A stretch of 64,000 nt of DNA, taken from NCBI RefSeq assembly GCF_003441595.1, contig NZ_CP031848.1, positions 3,100,001-3,164,000 of the forward strand, in the 5' to 3' direction. Position numbers and translations under genes: made by a program. The notes under the pieces were generated by a model, which did no database searches, was not told the DNA's origin, and was given only the letters and a program-made list of their open reading frames with translations. Shown here one piece after another: positions 43,937 through 54,554 of the stretch. This DNA is from Marinobacter sp. Arc7-DN-1 (lineage in GTDB: Bacteria; Pseudomonadota; Gammaproteobacteria; Pseudomonadales; Oleiphilaceae). Each line of letters starts with the position of its first letter. Position 1 is the stretch's first letter.

Positions 43937-45463
43937 TCAGCCTCCGTTCAACTCCAGGGTGAAATCCTGTCTGGCGAGGTAATCACGTTCGTTATCGAGA
44001 TCGGCCAGGGTCAGCGGCCGATCATCCAGCCAGCCGGATGGAAACGTCAGTACCAGCTTGTCCTTGCGGGCATTCAGGGTGAACTCCGGCGGTGGCTCCA
44101 TGTTGCGGGGGTGCTGAAGCAGGACGGCCAGACGCACCAGGACGCAGAGATAGCGAAGCCGGATGGTATCGTCCGGGTCCAGCCCCTCGAAGATGGCCGG
44201 GGAGAACTTGCGCCGGTGCCCGCGAACCAGCGTGGCGAGGTCCCGCTGGAATTGCTGGCTGAAGCCGGGAAGGTCCGAGTACCGCAGCAGGTAGGCTCCG
44301 TGTTTATGATACTGGCTGTGGGAAATGGTCAGGCCGATTTCATGCAGACGGCAGGCCCAGCGCAGCACTTCTTCGTCGACCGCGGTATGCAGCCCCCAGG
44401 CATCCGCCACCTGTTCCCAGGCTGCAACGGCGGTCGCTTCGACTGCCGCACCGTGCTCCGGATCAACGTGATAACGCTCCTGCAGGGCGGAAATTGTCCG
44501 CTCCCGCACATCCTCGTGCCGGATCCGCCCGACTATGTCGTAGAGCAGCCCTTCCCGAAGGGCGCCGTCGGCAAACGACATTTCAGTGATGCCCAGGGAC
44601 TGGAACGCCCCCATCAGGATGGCAAAGCCGGCGGGGAAAATACTCTGACGGTCAGATCGCACACCCAGATCAGCCAGCTTTTCCGTTTTACCCATACCCA
44701 CCAGGCGCTTGCGCAGCTCCTGCATGGCGGGGAGGGTAATGGTGCCATCGGTAATCTTCAGGGATGACAAGACACTGGCAATCGCTTTGATCGAGCCGGA
44801 TGAACCGACGGCACTCTGCCACCCCACGGAGCGGTAATGCTGGCGGATATTCAGCAGTTCCTGTTCGGCGTGGGTCACTGCCTTGTCCATCTGCCGCCGG
44901 GTAATCTTTCCGTCCGGGAAGTACCTGTTCCGGAAGGAAACACAGCCCATGTGCAGGCTTTCCAGCTCCTGGGGCTCAAAACGCTGGCCGATAATGAACT
45001 CGGTACTGCCGCCACCGATATCGATCACCAGCCGGCGCCCGATATCGTCAGAAAGGGTATGGGAGACGCCCAGATAAATCAGGCGCGCTTCCTCGCGCCC
45101 GGCAATGATCTCCACCGGATAGCCGAGAACCTCCTCCGCGCGGGCCATGAACTGATGGGCGTTACGAGCCACTCTGAGGGCGTTGGTGCCGACAATCTGT
45201 ACAGCCTCCGGTGGCATCCCCTGAAGGCGCTGAGCAAACCGGCCCAGGCAGCTCAGGGCGCGCTCCTGGGTCTCTTCAGTCAGCCGGTTGTACTGATCCA
45301 GACCTGCGCCTAGCTGGACTTTTTCCCCCATCTTCTCAAGGGTCCGGATTTCCCCGTGCACGAGTCGGGCAACCACCATGTGGAAGCTGTTCGAGCCCAT
45401 GTCGATGGCTGCAAGCACCCCTGGCGAGGAGGCAGCGTTTTCGGCGGTGGAGGCGGCCGTCAC
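43937..45463 (-). CDS. ppx: Exopolyphosphatase (Ppx/GppA)
   Basis: 508 residues. AAIDMGSNSFHMVVARL and VIDIGGGSTEFIIG are the phosphate-binding loops of the actin/Hsp70-like fold; the HD-like helical C-terminal domain follows (RLHEIGLTISHSQYHKHGAY). It degrades polyphosphate or pppGpp. It is divergent from trxA, 306 bp away. Confidence 0.92.
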   Translation of the reverse strand: MTAASTAENAASSPGVLAAIDMGSNSFHMVVARLVHGEIRTLEKMGEKVQLGAGLDQYNRLTEETQERALSCLGRFAQRLQGMPPEAVQIVGTNALRVARNAHQFMARAEEVLGYPVEIIAGREEARLIYLGVSHTLSDDIGRRLVIDIGGGSTEFIIGQRFEPQELESLHMGCVSFRNRYFPDGKITRRQMDKAVTHAEQELLNIRQHYRSVGWQSAVGSSGSIKAIASVLSSLKITDGTITLPAMQELRKRLVGMGKTEKLADLGVRSDRQSIFPAGFAILMGAFQSLGITEMSFADGALREGLLYDIVGRIRHEDVRERTISALQERYHVDPEHGAAVEATAVAAWEQVADAWGLHTAVDEEVLRWACRLHEIGLTISHSQYHKHGAYLLRYSDLPGFSQQFQRDLATLVRGHRRKFSPAIFEGLDPDDTIRLRYLCVLVRLAVLLQHPRNMEPPPEFTLNARKDKLVLTFPSGWLDDRPLTLADLDNERDYLARQDFTLELNGG

Positions 45464-45769
45464 GTGGTCGAAATCCTTTTGGTATGAACTTGCGGGGTAC
45501 TATAAGCGAAATCCCTCAGGCCTGTCAGTAACCGGCAGACGCGGCATTTGACCGGGGTCAGCCCCGGATCGATTGATAGAGGTGGATCTACTGCTTCACA
45601 TCCGGCTGATCAATCGCGTAAAGTATGACATACCGTGATGAGGGTGAAGGGTTGCCTTGCAAGCCACGGCAGCCTTCAGCGACAGTCAACAGCACCTGTG
45701 ACGGTACCGGATCCTTTTTCGAAACCCCGTACCGGCGATTAGCAGTCGTGCATGAATCAGGAAAATGTA
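45464..45769. promoter_or_regulatory. Divergent control region of ppx and trxA
   Basis: 306 bp without a gene. CGGGGTCAGCCCCG (45555-45568) is a short inverted repeat. A promoter for trxA could lie near 45616-45635 (TAAAGTATGACA), but it is not a clean match. Confidence 0.4.
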
Positions 45770-46096
45770 ATGAGCGGAAATATCGTAAATGTAACTGACG
45801 CGTCTTTTGAGCAGGATGTACTGCAGTCCGACGTCCCCGTGCTGGTGGACTACTGGGCGGAATGGTGCGGCCCGTGCAAGATGATCGCGCCGGTGCTTGA
45901 AGAGATTGCCGACGAATACGACGGCAAACTGAAGGTCTGCAAGCTTAACATTGACGAAAACGAGCAGACCCCGCCGAAGTTCAACATCCGTGGTATCCCG
46001 ACCCTGATGCTGTTCAAGAACGGCAACGTGGACGCCACCAAAGTCGGCGCACTCTCCAAATCCCAACTGGCGGCCTTTCTGGACAGCAATCTCTGA
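45770..46096 (+). CDS. trxA: Thioredoxin
   Basis: 108 residues from ATG 45770, preceded by GGAA. The active site is [10 protein letters not shown] (Cys33, Cys36); the cis-Pro is in [10 protein letters not shown]. It reduces protein disulfides in the cytoplasm. A terminator follows 17 bp downstream. Confidence 0.96.
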   Translation: MSGNIVNVTDASFEQDVLQSDVPVLVDYWAEWCGPCKMIAPVLEEIADEYDGKLKVCKLNIDENEQTPPKFNIRGIPTLMLFKNGNVDATKVGALSKSQLAAFLDSNL

Positions 46097-46112
46097 TTGC
46101 AGCCAGGCCGCT

Positions 46113-46150
46113 AAAAACCGCCCCTGAGCACAGGTTCACGGGCGGTTTTC
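46113..46150. terminator. Terminator between trxA and moaE
   Basis: AAAACCGCCC (46114-46123) pairs with GGGCGGTTTT (46140-46149) over a 16-base loop. A and T runs on the two sides suit both convergent genes. Confidence 0.88.
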
Positions 46151-46159
46151 TATTGCCAT

Positions 46160-46606
46160 TCACTCCCAGCCCTGAGACCGCTCCAGATCCGAATCCTTCT
46201 GTTCCACCCAGTGCTCACCGCCTGAGGTGATCTCCTTCTTCCAGAACGGTGCCGAGGTCTTCAAGGCGTCCATAATGAACTCGCAGGCCGCAAACGCATC
46301 TCCCCGATGGGCACTGCACACCCCCACAAACACAATCTGATCCTGCAGCGCCAGCCGCCCCACCCGATGAATCACCCGGGCCTTGCGCACATCCCAGCGT
46401 TTTGAGGCCTCATCAACCAGCTCCTGAATCACCTGCTCCGTCATCCCCGGATAGTGCTCCAGGTAAAGCCCCGTGACCCCCTGCAAATCACCGCTGTCCC
46501 GGACCAGACCGGTAAACGTGGCAATGGCGCCGGTCCCGGCACCACTGGCCCGTAACGCGGCATATTCGGCGGCAGCATCAAAATCTCCGGGCTGAATCGA
46601 AATCAT
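46160..46606 (-). CDS. moaE: Molybdopterin synthase large subunit MoaE
   Basis: 148 residues, as for MoaE. FTGLVRDSGDLQGVTGLYLE, HRVGRLALQDQIVFVGVCSA, HRGDAFAACEFIMDALKTSA, and PFWKKEITSGGEHWV hold the conserved residues and catalytic lysines. With MoaD it inserts sulfur into precursor Z. Its start lies 1 bp after moaD. Last gene of the operon. Confidence 0.95.
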   Translation of the reverse strand: MISIQPGDFDAAAEYAALRASGAGTGAIATFTGLVRDSGDLQGVTGLYLEHYPGMTEQVIQELVDEASKRWDVRKARVIHRVGRLALQDQIVFVGVCSAHRGDAFAACEFIMDALKTSAPFWKKEITSGGEHWVEQKDSDLERSQGWE

Positions 46607-46607
46607 C

Positions 46608-46868
46608 TCAACCTCCGGTTACCGGGGGGAAGAATGCCAGCTCATCGCCGGCCTCCACTGCAGAGCCGGGCTTCGCCATGGCCTGATTGACCGCAATCAT
46701 CACTGGCTGGTCTCCCTGTAGCTGGCCCCAGGGCCCGCCCTGGCTTGCCAGGTCCGCCAGCACATCGCCGGCGGTAAGCCCCGGCCTGGCCTCGATGACC
46801 AGCTGTTCCGTATCCAGCTCTTCTCGCAGACGGGCAAAGAAACGCACCGTAATCGTGTTATCACTCAT
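46608..46868 (-). CDS. moaD: Molybdopterin synthase small subunit MoaD
   Basis: 86 residues of the beta-grasp ubiquitin-like fold, ending in the essential Gly-Gly (FFPPVTGG) that is adenylated and thiocarboxylated. It is coupled with moaE and starts 2 bp after moeA. Confidence 0.95.
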   Translation of the reverse strand: MSDNTITVRFFARLREELDTEQLVIEARPGLTAGDVLADLASQGGPWGQLQGDQPVMIAVNQAMAKPGSAVEAGDELAFFPPVTGG

Positions 46869-46870
46869 GG

Positions 46871-48085
46871 TTAGCTCAACAATTCCGCAAACGAATAATA
46901 GGTTAGCAGGTCGCCGGGGCTGACCGTGGTGTTCTCCGGAATCACCGCCAAACCATTTGCCCAGCAGGCAGAGCTCAGGATACCGGAACTCTGGTTGGGA
47001 AAGGCGGTAACCACAAGCTCCGATCCCCGGGGTTCTTTCCGTGCCCTGACAAACTCCCTCCGCAGCGACGTCGAAGCTACGGAAAAGTCTGCCGGTATCC
47101 GCTCTCCGGCGGGATCTTCATGGTTCCGCCCCTGGCATTTTCGGATATAGGGCATGCCCACCACCAGAAAAGTGACCAGCACAGACCCCGGGTTACCGGG
47201 CAATCCCAGCACCGGTGTGCCGCCGATGGCGCCAAAGGCCACAGGCTTTCCGGGTTTGATGGCCATGCGCCAGAGCGACAGACTGCCGGATTCCTCCAAC
47301 ACCGCACGCACGTGGTCCTCTTCACCCACGGAAACACCGCCGCTGGTGATGATCAGATCCGACGACTCCGCCGCGCGGAGCAGTGTTTCCCGGGTCGCCT
47401 CACGTTTGTCCCGCAGCGTCTCGCACAGCGCCACCTCGCAGCCGGCCTGGGTGAGCAGGCCGATCAGGGTGAAGCGATTGCTGTTGTAGATCTGCCCCGG
47501 GGCCAGGGGCGTTCCGGGATCCACCAGCTCGTCGCCGGTGGAGAGGATGGCGACCTTCAGCCGTGCCAGAACGGCGACCCGGGCCACACCCATGGACGCC
47601 AGCAGACCCATTTCGTGCGGGCGCACCTGCGTGCCCTTCACAAGGGCAAGGTCGCCCCTGGTCAGATCCTGGCCCCGGCGACGAATGTTCTGCCCCTCGG
47701 TCACCTCTGCCTGGACAAGGATGCCCGCGTCGGTCACCTCCACTCGCTCCTGCATCACCACCGAGTCTGCGCCTTCGGGGATCTCCGAGCCGGTGAAAAT
47801 GCGCGCGGCGGTGCCTGGCGCCAGAGCGTTCGGCGCTTCACCGGCGGGAATCCGGGCCGAGACCGGTATCGCCTGATCCTGGTGAAGATCCTGTTTGCGC
47901 AGGGCGTATCCGTCCACCGCACTGTTGTCCGCCGGCGGCACGTCGGCCGGGACATAATGGTTCTCGGCCAGCACCCGGCCCAGGGAGTCGGCGAGCCCCA
48001 CGGTTTCGACCCGGGTGACCACGGGCGCTTCCGATAGCAGGTGAGACAGGGCGTCTTCCAGTGACATGAGGTTTGGGTTAGCCAT
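46871..48085 (-). CDS. moeA: Molybdopterin molybdenumtransferase MoeA
   Basis: 404 residues from ATG 48085 (MANPNLMSLEDALSHLLSEA); longer starts run into moaB. ADNSAVDGYAL opens the active site; LSTGDELVDPGTPLAPGQIYN and ITSGGVSVGEEDHVRAVLEE hold the metal and substrate motifs; PVLGLPGNPGSVLVTF follows. It inserts molybdate into adenylylated molybdopterin. Confidence 0.94.
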   Translation of the reverse strand: MANPNLMSLEDALSHLLSEAPVVTRVETVGLADSLGRVLAENHYVPADVPPADNSAVDGYALRKQDLHQDQAIPVSARIPAGEAPNALAPGTAARIFTGSEIPEGADSVVMQERVEVTDAGILVQAEVTEGQNIRRRGQDLTRGDLALVKGTQVRPHEMGLLASMGVARVAVLARLKVAILSTGDELVDPGTPLAPGQIYNSNRFTLIGLLTQAGCEVALCETLRDKREATRETLLRAAESSDLIITSGGVSVGEEDHVRAVLEESGSLSLWRMAIKPGKPVAFGAIGGTPVLGLPGNPGSVLVTFLVVGMPYIRKCQGRNHEDPAGERIPADFSVASTSLRREFVRARKEPRGSELVVTAFPNQSSGILSSACWANGLAVIPENTTVSPGDLLTYYSFAELLS

Positions 48086-48119
48086 CAGTTCTGAACTCCG
48101 ATCCGGATTACTGTTGCCC

Positions 48120-48692
48120 TCAGCGCTCGGCGCGCTGTCCAATGACTTCATCAAGCCGCTGCATCGGCTTTTCGGGTTTGCGCAAGACCAGGGCCGAGAA
48201 GTTGCACGGCGTGTGGCGGCTGTCCAGCTGGCTGCTGAGAATACCGTTCCAGCCGGTACGACAGGCACTGGTAGAACCGGGCAGGCAGAAAATCACCGTA
48301 TGGTTTGCCATACCTCCGAATGCACGGGACTGGATGGTCGAAGAGCCGATTTCAGAGGCGGACAGGCGCCGGAACTCCTCGCCGAAACCTTCAACGGTTT
48401 TATCCAGCAGGGGGCCGACTGCTTCCGGGGTACTGTCACGCTCGTTGAAGCCGGTACCACCGGTAATGATCACCACATGCACTTCGGGATCGGCGACCCA
48501 GCCGGACATTAACGCCCGCACCAGGTAGACGTCATCGGGCAGGATGCGACGGGCGACCAGGCGGTGCCCCGCGTCAACGACGCTGTCCTCCAGAAACTGG
48601 CCGGAGGTGTCTTCGTCAGGCCCGCGGGTATCGGAAACAGTCAGTATGGCGATGTTCAGGGGTTTCAGTTCGGTACTGGGTTCACTGCTCAT
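48120..48692 (-). CDS. moaB: Molybdenum cofactor biosynthesis protein MoaB
   Basis: 190 residues from ATG 48692. NIAILTVSDTRGPDEDTSGQ and VVIITGGTGFNERDSTPEAV are the MoaB/Mog signature, with FCLPGSTSACRTGWNG near the end. It adenylylates molybdopterin before MoeA acts. First gene of moaB-moeA-moaD-moaE. moaA, moaC and mobA are not in the window. Confidence 0.94.
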   Translation of the reverse strand: MSSEPSTELKPLNIAILTVSDTRGPDEDTSGQFLEDSVVDAGHRLVARRILPDDVYLVRALMSGWVADPEVHVVIITGGTGFNERDSTPEAVGPLLDKTVEGFGEEFRRLSASEIGSSTIQSRAFGGMANHTVIFCLPGSTSACRTGWNGILSSQLDSRHTPCNFSALVLRKPEKPMQRLDEVIGQRAER

Positions 48693-48729
48693 GGACGGGG
48701 CTCCGCAAATCGCTGAAAAATTATATACG

Positions 48730-48777
48730 CCAGTATCGTCATCACAGGCTCTTCCAGTATCGTCATCACAGGCTCTT
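48730..48777. repeat. Perfect 24-bp tandem duplication upstream of moaB
   Basis: The 24-bp unit starting CCAGTATCGTCATCACAGGC occurs twice head to tail (48730-48753 and 48754-48777) in the moaB leader, about 40 bp from its start codon. It could alter promoter spacing or double a regulator site. The rest of 48778-49078 shows no gene; it should hold the rho promoter and leader. Confidence 0.85.
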
Positions 48778-49078
48778 AATGGAAGGGAGTAACCCATCAG
48801 GGGGAGGCGGCCAGCCGCCATTAAGGCCAGTTTAGCGTGAAATTGGCGTTAAATTATGCAGTGCACTTGACATTCGCCAGTCAGGTAGCCGATGATCCTC
48901 CTTGCCCGGCGAACGGTTGTTCCCACTCTCTGGCTTCAGTACCTTAATCCCGGACTCCATCTACACCGGTTGCTCCATCTGGCCAGCATCAGTTCAGCGT
49001 TTATTTGATCAATACGTTCAGTGGCACCCCTGTCATTCCAATATTCGTTTACTTCCATTCCTGAAAATCCAATAAACT

Positions 49079-50341
<1,263 letters not shown>

Positions 50342-50393
50342 TTTCTGGTCTGATGCCCTTTTAATAAGAGCGCCTCTGGCTGTGGGGCGGGCA

Positions 50394-50494
50394 GAGCCGG
50401 GATGAGCCTCCCCGGGCACGCCGTGAACCCATCCCCGGGGGCTCGGCATTGCCGTCCTTGGCAATGCACGGTCCGGGGAGGCTCACCCCGGCTC
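50394..50494. repeat. Long-stem hairpin repeat, copy B
   Basis: Arms 50394-50415 and 50473-50494 (left arm begins GAGCCGGGATGAGCCTCCCC) pair over 22 bp with one wobble. On the minus strand the loop reads GCCAAGGACGGCAATGCCGA, then a GGGGATGGGTTCACGGCGTG block, matching copy C's loop in the same order. It stands between rho and ubiD and its inversion relative to copy C is notable. Confidence 0.8.
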
Positions 50495-50592
50495 CGCCGT
50501 TCAAGCCCGGTGCGCGCTCTGATTGTCTCAGAATGAGAGTTTCGGAAAACCGCAGGGACGATCATTGTGTTGCGGATAACTGGTGATCTGAA

Positions 50593-50703
50593 GAACGAGG
50601 TGGGGACCTGCTTTCCCAGACTGTGTCTTGCCATGGATGGCAAGACCAAGCCCCCAGGGATGGGTTCACGGCGTGTCTGGGAAAGCAGGTCCCCACCTTG
50701 TTC
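50593..50703. repeat. Long-stem hairpin repeat, copy C
   Basis: Arms 50593-50621 and 50675-50703 (left arm begins GAACGAGGTGGGGACCTGCT) are 29 bp with one mismatch. The loop reads TGCCATGGATGGCAAGACCA, then CAGGGATGGGTTCACGGCGT, and so shares the core of copies A and B while the stem differs completely. It lies 62 bp before ubiD. Confidence 0.82.
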
Positions 50704-50765
50704 CGACTCCGGAAAAAGCAGTCCACCGACCTCCGTAATACTGGCATAAATGAACGGAGCAACCG

Positions 50766-52253
50766 ATGAAATACAACGACCTGCGGGACTTCATTGACCA
50801 GTTGGAGAAGCTGGGCGAGCTGAAGCGGATCAGCGTTGAAGTCGACCCCCATCTGGAAATGACCGAAATCTGCGACCGCACGTTGCGGGCAGGTGGTCCT
50901 GCGTTGTTGTTTGAGAATCCCAAAGGCTACGACATACCGGTACTGGCCAACCTGTTCGGGACCCCGAAGCGGGTCGCGCTGGGTATGGGGCAGGATAACG
51001 TGACCGCGCTCCGTGACATCGGCAAGTTGCTGGCGTTTCTGAAAGAACCGGATCCCCCCAAGGGTTTCCGGGATGCCATTGAAAAGCTGCCGCTGTTCCG
51101 GCAGGTGATGCGCATGAGCCCGAAGGTGTTGCGATCTGCCCCCTGTCAGGACGTGGTGGTCGAGAAAGATCAGGTGGATCTGTACCAGATTCCGGTCCAG
51201 CACTGCTGGCCCGGGGATGCCGGGCCGCTGGTAACCTGGCCGCTGGTGATTACCCGCGGGCCGCACAAGGAGCGCCAGAATCTGGGCATCTACCGGCAGC
51301 AGGTGATTGGGCGTAACCGGCTGATCATGCGCTGGCTCAGCCATCGCGGTGGTGCGCTGGACTTTCAGGAGTTTCAGAAGATCAACCCGGGCAAGCCTTA
51401 TCCGGTGGCCGTGGCTCTGGGTGCGGACCCCGCGACCATTCTGGGAGCGGTGACGCCGGTGCCGGATACACTGTCTGAATACGCATTCGCCGGCTTGTTG
51501 CGAGGTGGGCGTACCGAGCTGGTGCAGTGTGGCCTGAGCGACCTGCAGGTGCCGGCCAGCGCCGAGATTGTGCTCGAAGGCTTTATTTATCCCGACGATA
51601 TGGCCCCGGAAGGGCCGTTTGGCGATCACACCGGCTACTACAACGAAGTGGACCAGTTCCCGGTGTTTACCGTAGAACGGATGACCCATCGCAAGGACCC
51701 GATCTATCACAGCACCTACACCGGTCGTCCGCCCGATGAGCCGGCAATTCTGGGGGTGGCGCTGAACGAGGTGTTCATTCCAATTCTGCAGAAGCAGTTT
51801 CCGGAGATCGTCGATTTCTACCTGCCACCGGAAGGCTGTTCCTATCGGCTTGCTATCGTGACCATGAAGAAACAGTACCCCGGCCATGCCAAACGGGTGA
51901 TGATGGGGGTATGGTCTTTCCTGCGGCAGTTCATGTACACCAAGTTTGTGATTGTCACCGACGATGATGTGAACGCCCGCAACTGGGAAGACGTGATCTG
52001 GGCGATCACCACCCGGATGGATCCGGTGCGTGACACCACCCTGGTGGAGAACACGCCTATCGATTATCTGGATTTTGCCTCGCCGGTGTCGGGGCTCGGT
52101 TCCAAGATGGGAATGGACGCCACCAACAAATGGCCGGGTGAAACCAGCCGGGAATGGGGCGAGCCCATCACCATGACCGACGAGGTCAAACAGCGGGTGG
52201 ACGATCTCTGGGGCAGCCTGGGCATTGAAAGTTCGCTGTCCCGACCCGACTGA
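50766..52253 (+). CDS. ubiD: 3-octaprenyl-4-hydroxybenzoate decarboxylase UbiD
   Basis: 495 residues, full length. [20 protein letters not shown] lines the prenylated-flavin site and [20 protein letters not shown] has the catalytic Glu. The decarboxylation step belongs to ubiquinone synthesis and needs prenyl-FMN made by UbiX, which is not encoded here. It precedes the reductase gene by 1 bp. Confidence 0.96.
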   Translation: MKYNDLRDFIDQLEKLGELKRISVEVDPHLEMTEICDRTLRAGGPALLFENPKGYDIPVLANLFGTPKRVALGMGQDNVTALRDIGKLLAFLKEPDPPKGFRDAIEKLPLFRQVMRMSPKVLRSAPCQDVVVEKDQVDLYQIPVQHCWPGDAGPLVTWPLVITRGPHKERQNLGIYRQQVIGRNRLIMRWLSHRGGALDFQEFQKINPGKPYPVAVALGADPATILGAVTPVPDTLSEYAFAGLLRGGRTELVQCGLSDLQVPASAEIVLEGFIYPDDMAPEGPFGDHTGYYNEVDQFPVFTVERMTHRKDPIYHSTYTGRPPDEPAILGVALNEVFIPILQKQFPEIVDFYLPPEGCSYRLAIVTMKKQYPGHAKRVMMGVWSFLRQFMYTKFVIVTDDDVNARNWEDVIWAITTRMDPVRDTTLVENTPIDYLDFASPVSGLGSKMGMDATNKWPGETSREWGEPITMTDEVKQRVDDLWGSLGIESSLSRPD

Positions 52254-52254
52254 T

Positions 52255-53259
52255 ATGGCCAATGACCATCGGCGCGTGGTGCTTTCGCCCTCCGGTATTG
52301 CCTTTAACGCTGCCCGGGAGAGCGACTTACTCAGTGCCGCTGCCAGCGCAGGCATTGAGGTGCCTGCGGCCTGTCGAAACGGGGTGTGTGAAATCTGTGA
52401 GGCGCGGCTAATGGCCGGCCTCGCGCTTAACACCCGAAACCAACAGACTATTGAGGCCGGCGAGCAGCTGATGATGTGCAGAACCACAGCGCTCACGGAC
52501 CTGGACTTGGAGATATCCGCCGTTATGGCCGCCGGAAACAAGCAGCCTGGCAAGTACCAGGCGAAAGTCGTGGACGTTCGTTCCATCAGTCACGATGTCT
52601 ATCGCGTTGAGCTACAGCTTCCGCGGCGTCGGGAACTTTCGTTTCACGCCGGGCAGTATCTCTCAGTCAACCTGCCGGATGCAGAGCCCTGTTACTTTTC
52701 CATCGCCAGCAGCCCTTCGGCCCAGAACATCGAGCTGCATATCCAGGCGACGCCGGAGTGGGTGTCGGCACAGAAAGTCATTGATGCCCTGACCTCAGGC
52801 GGCGAGGTGACCGTGGAACTACCCCACGGCAAGGCCTGCCTGGCGTCAACACCGGAAAAACCCCTGCTGCTGGTGGCGGCCGGTACCGGTTTTGCGCAGA
52901 TGAAAAGCCTGGTGGATTATCTCCGGGAAACCTCATACGAGCATCCGGTGAAACTATACTGGGGGGTGCGCCGGCATGAAGACATGTACCTTCGTTCCCT
53001 GGCCCAGCAATGGCAGGAGGAGTGGCCACCCTTCACCTTCCTGCCGGTGGTGGGTGATGATGAAGACAATGACTGGAGCGGTCACCACGCCCAGCTGGTG
53101 CGCGCGGTTCTGGCATCGGGGGCGAACTGGAAGAAGGTGGAAGTGCACGCCAGTGGCTCGCCGACCATGGTGTACACGCTGATGGATGCGCTTGTGGAGG
53201 CCGGCCTGCCTGAGGGCGCCTTCTTCTCGGACGTGCTCGAATACGCACCCAGAGCGTGA
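52255..53259 (+). CDS. Ferredoxin/flavin oxidoreductase (CDP-6-deoxyglucoseen reductase-like)
   Basis: 334 residues from ATG 52255, directly after the ubiD stop. An N-terminal [2Fe-2S] domain has CRNGVCEICEARL plus a fourth Cys in MMCRTTAL. The FAD domain (FHAGQYLSVNLPDAEPCYFS, IASS) and NAD(P)H domain (LLVAAGTGFAQMKSLVDYLR) follow. It belongs to the same family as flavin reductases found next to ubiD and may feed electrons to a ubiquinone-related or other monooxygenase; the physiological partner is inferred only from position. Confidence 0.88.
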   Translation: MANDHRRVVLSPSGIAFNAARESDLLSAAASAGIEVPAACRNGVCEICEARLMAGLALNTRNQQTIEAGEQLMMCRTTALTDLDLEISAVMAAGNKQPGKYQAKVVDVRSISHDVYRVELQLPRRRELSFHAGQYLSVNLPDAEPCYFSIASSPSAQNIELHIQATPEWVSAQKVIDALTSGGEVTVELPHGKACLASTPEKPLLLVAAGTGFAQMKSLVDYLRETSYEHPVKLYWGVRRHEDMYLRSLAQQWQEEWPPFTFLPVVGDDEDNDWSGHHAQLVRAVLASGANWKKVEVHASGSPTMVYTLMDALVEAGLPEGAFFSDVLEYAPRA

Positions 53260-53263
53260 AATC

Positions 53264-53308
53264 GGGGTCAGATGAAAATGGGGTCAGATGAAATTTTCAT
53301 CTGACCCC
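53264..53308. terminator. Repeat-derived hairpin between convergent genes
   Basis: GGGGTCAGATGAAAAT (53264-53279) is directly repeated as GGGGTCAGATGAAA, which then meets its exact reverse complement TTTCATCTGACCCC (53295-53308) around a single base, T53294. The stem could end both the reductase and hemY transcripts. GGGGTCAGATGAAA-type repeats are common in marine gammaproteobacteria. Confidence 0.6.
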
Positions 53309-53312
53309 ATGT

Positions 53313-54554
53313 TTACGCCCTTGGCATCGGCAGATCCGGTAGTCCGTTATCTTTCTCCAGCCCCTGCATCAGCAGTTTGACGCTGACCTCTTCCTCGCCC
53401 ATGTGGGCATTCAGTCGACTCAGCTCCGCGAGCGCTTCCCGGCTCCGTTTCAGCCGCAGGCTGGTTTCGAAGTATTCCCGGGCCTTGCCCCACAGCTCAT
53501 TGCGCAGGCTAAGGCGGCCCAGGGCCAGCAGAAGCTCGGCGTTGTTCGGCCGGTCTTTGAGCCACTGTTCTGCCAACAACAACTGCTCGTCGGGCTTCTG
53601 ACCCTTCACCCGGCCGTAGAGGTTGATCAGCTCGTCGCTCCAGTGATTGCGCAGCACCTTGCGTAACAGGGTTTCTGTCTGTACTTCGTCGCCAAGGCCT
53701 GCCAGCAGGCGGGCGTAATCCCGGATGGTATATTCGTCGCGACGGAGGAAGCCGGGTAATTCATCCCAAAGCCGGGTTAGCGGTTCCAGAGATGCCTCCG
53801 GGTCCTGTTTCTGCTGGCGGCGGCAATCTTCCGCGGCACGCTCCAGGAGGTTGTGCCAGACCTGACGTTCCAGATCATTCAGTTCCGTTTCCGGCAACAC
53901 GCTGCGCTTGCGCAGCTCCGGTACCAGCTTCGACAGCTCCCGCCAGTCTTCCAGGCGCAGGTAGGTGTTTTTCAGCAGTTTCAGCACAAAGGGATGATGA
54001 GGTGACTGTTTGCGAAGGCGAACCAGCGTGGCCAGGGCCTGCTCAAGGCGGTTGCCGGCCAGCTGCAACTGGGCCTGGGTGATGCCGACGGCCATATCCG
54101 ACCCCGGGGTGCTGTCGAACGCCTGGCGCAGCAGGTTATCCACCGCTTCATGATCACCGGATTCGAACGCCGCCTGGGCGGCCGCCAGATAATTGATCAG
54201 CGGGGTGTCCGCATGGCCGGCCGAGGCGGTCAGTAATTTGCGGGCCCTGGGCCAGTTACCCTCCGCCAGAGCCAGCAGGCCCTGGGTCGTCCGGCGGCGT
54301 GCCCTGCGTTCATTGCTCCGGGCAATCCAGCCGGCGACCAGTCCGGTACTTTTCCCGAGCCGGCGGGCGACGTTGATGATCAATACGGTCAGGACAACAA
54401 CGGCTACCAGAAGGCCCAGCCCCACCCAGAAGTTGGTTTCGACCAGGTAGTGACCCAGGCTGATCCTGATATAGCCCAGATCATACTGTAGTCCCAGGGA
54501 AAGCCCGGTGCCAATCAATAGCGCAAGCAGGATAATCAGTAGCAGGCGAATCAT
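53313..54554 (-). CDS. hemY: HemY, TPR membrane protein of the haem cluster
   Basis: 413 residues. Two N-terminal membrane helices (LLLIILLALLIGTGLSLGL and FWVGLGLLVAVVVLTVLIIN) then helical TPR-like repeats (LLALAEGNWPRARKLLTASA). This is the proteobacterial HemY associated with haem synthesis, not the Gram-positive oxidase of the same name. Its start overlaps hemX (ATGA). Confidence 0.9.
   Translation of the reverse strand: MIRLLLIILLALLIGTGLSLGLQYDLGYIRISLGHYLVETNFWVGLGLLVAVVVLTVLIINVARRLGKSTGLVAGWIARSNERRARRRTTQGLLALAEGNWPRARKLLTASAGHADTPLINYLAAAQAAFESGDHEAVDNLLRQAFDSTPGSDMAVGITQAQLQLAGNRLEQALATLVRLRKQSPHHPFVLKLLKNTYLRLEDWRELSKLVPELRKRSVLPETELNDLERQVWHNLLERAAEDCRRQQKQDPEASLEPLTRLWDELPGFLRRDEYTIRDYARLLAGLGDEVQTETLLRKVLRNHWSDELINLYGRVKGQKPDEQLLLAEQWLKDRPNNAELLLALGRLSLRNELWGKAREYFETSLRLKRSREALAELSRLNAHMGEEEVSVKLLMQGLEKDNGLPDLPMPRA

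Noticed and set aside
48730..48777. Possible CRISPR array
   Set aside because: Only two head-to-tail 24-bp copies without spacers; this is a tandem duplication.
48867..48895. TTGACA as a rho promoter -35
   Set aside because: No acceptable -10 hexamer at 16-18 bp spacing.
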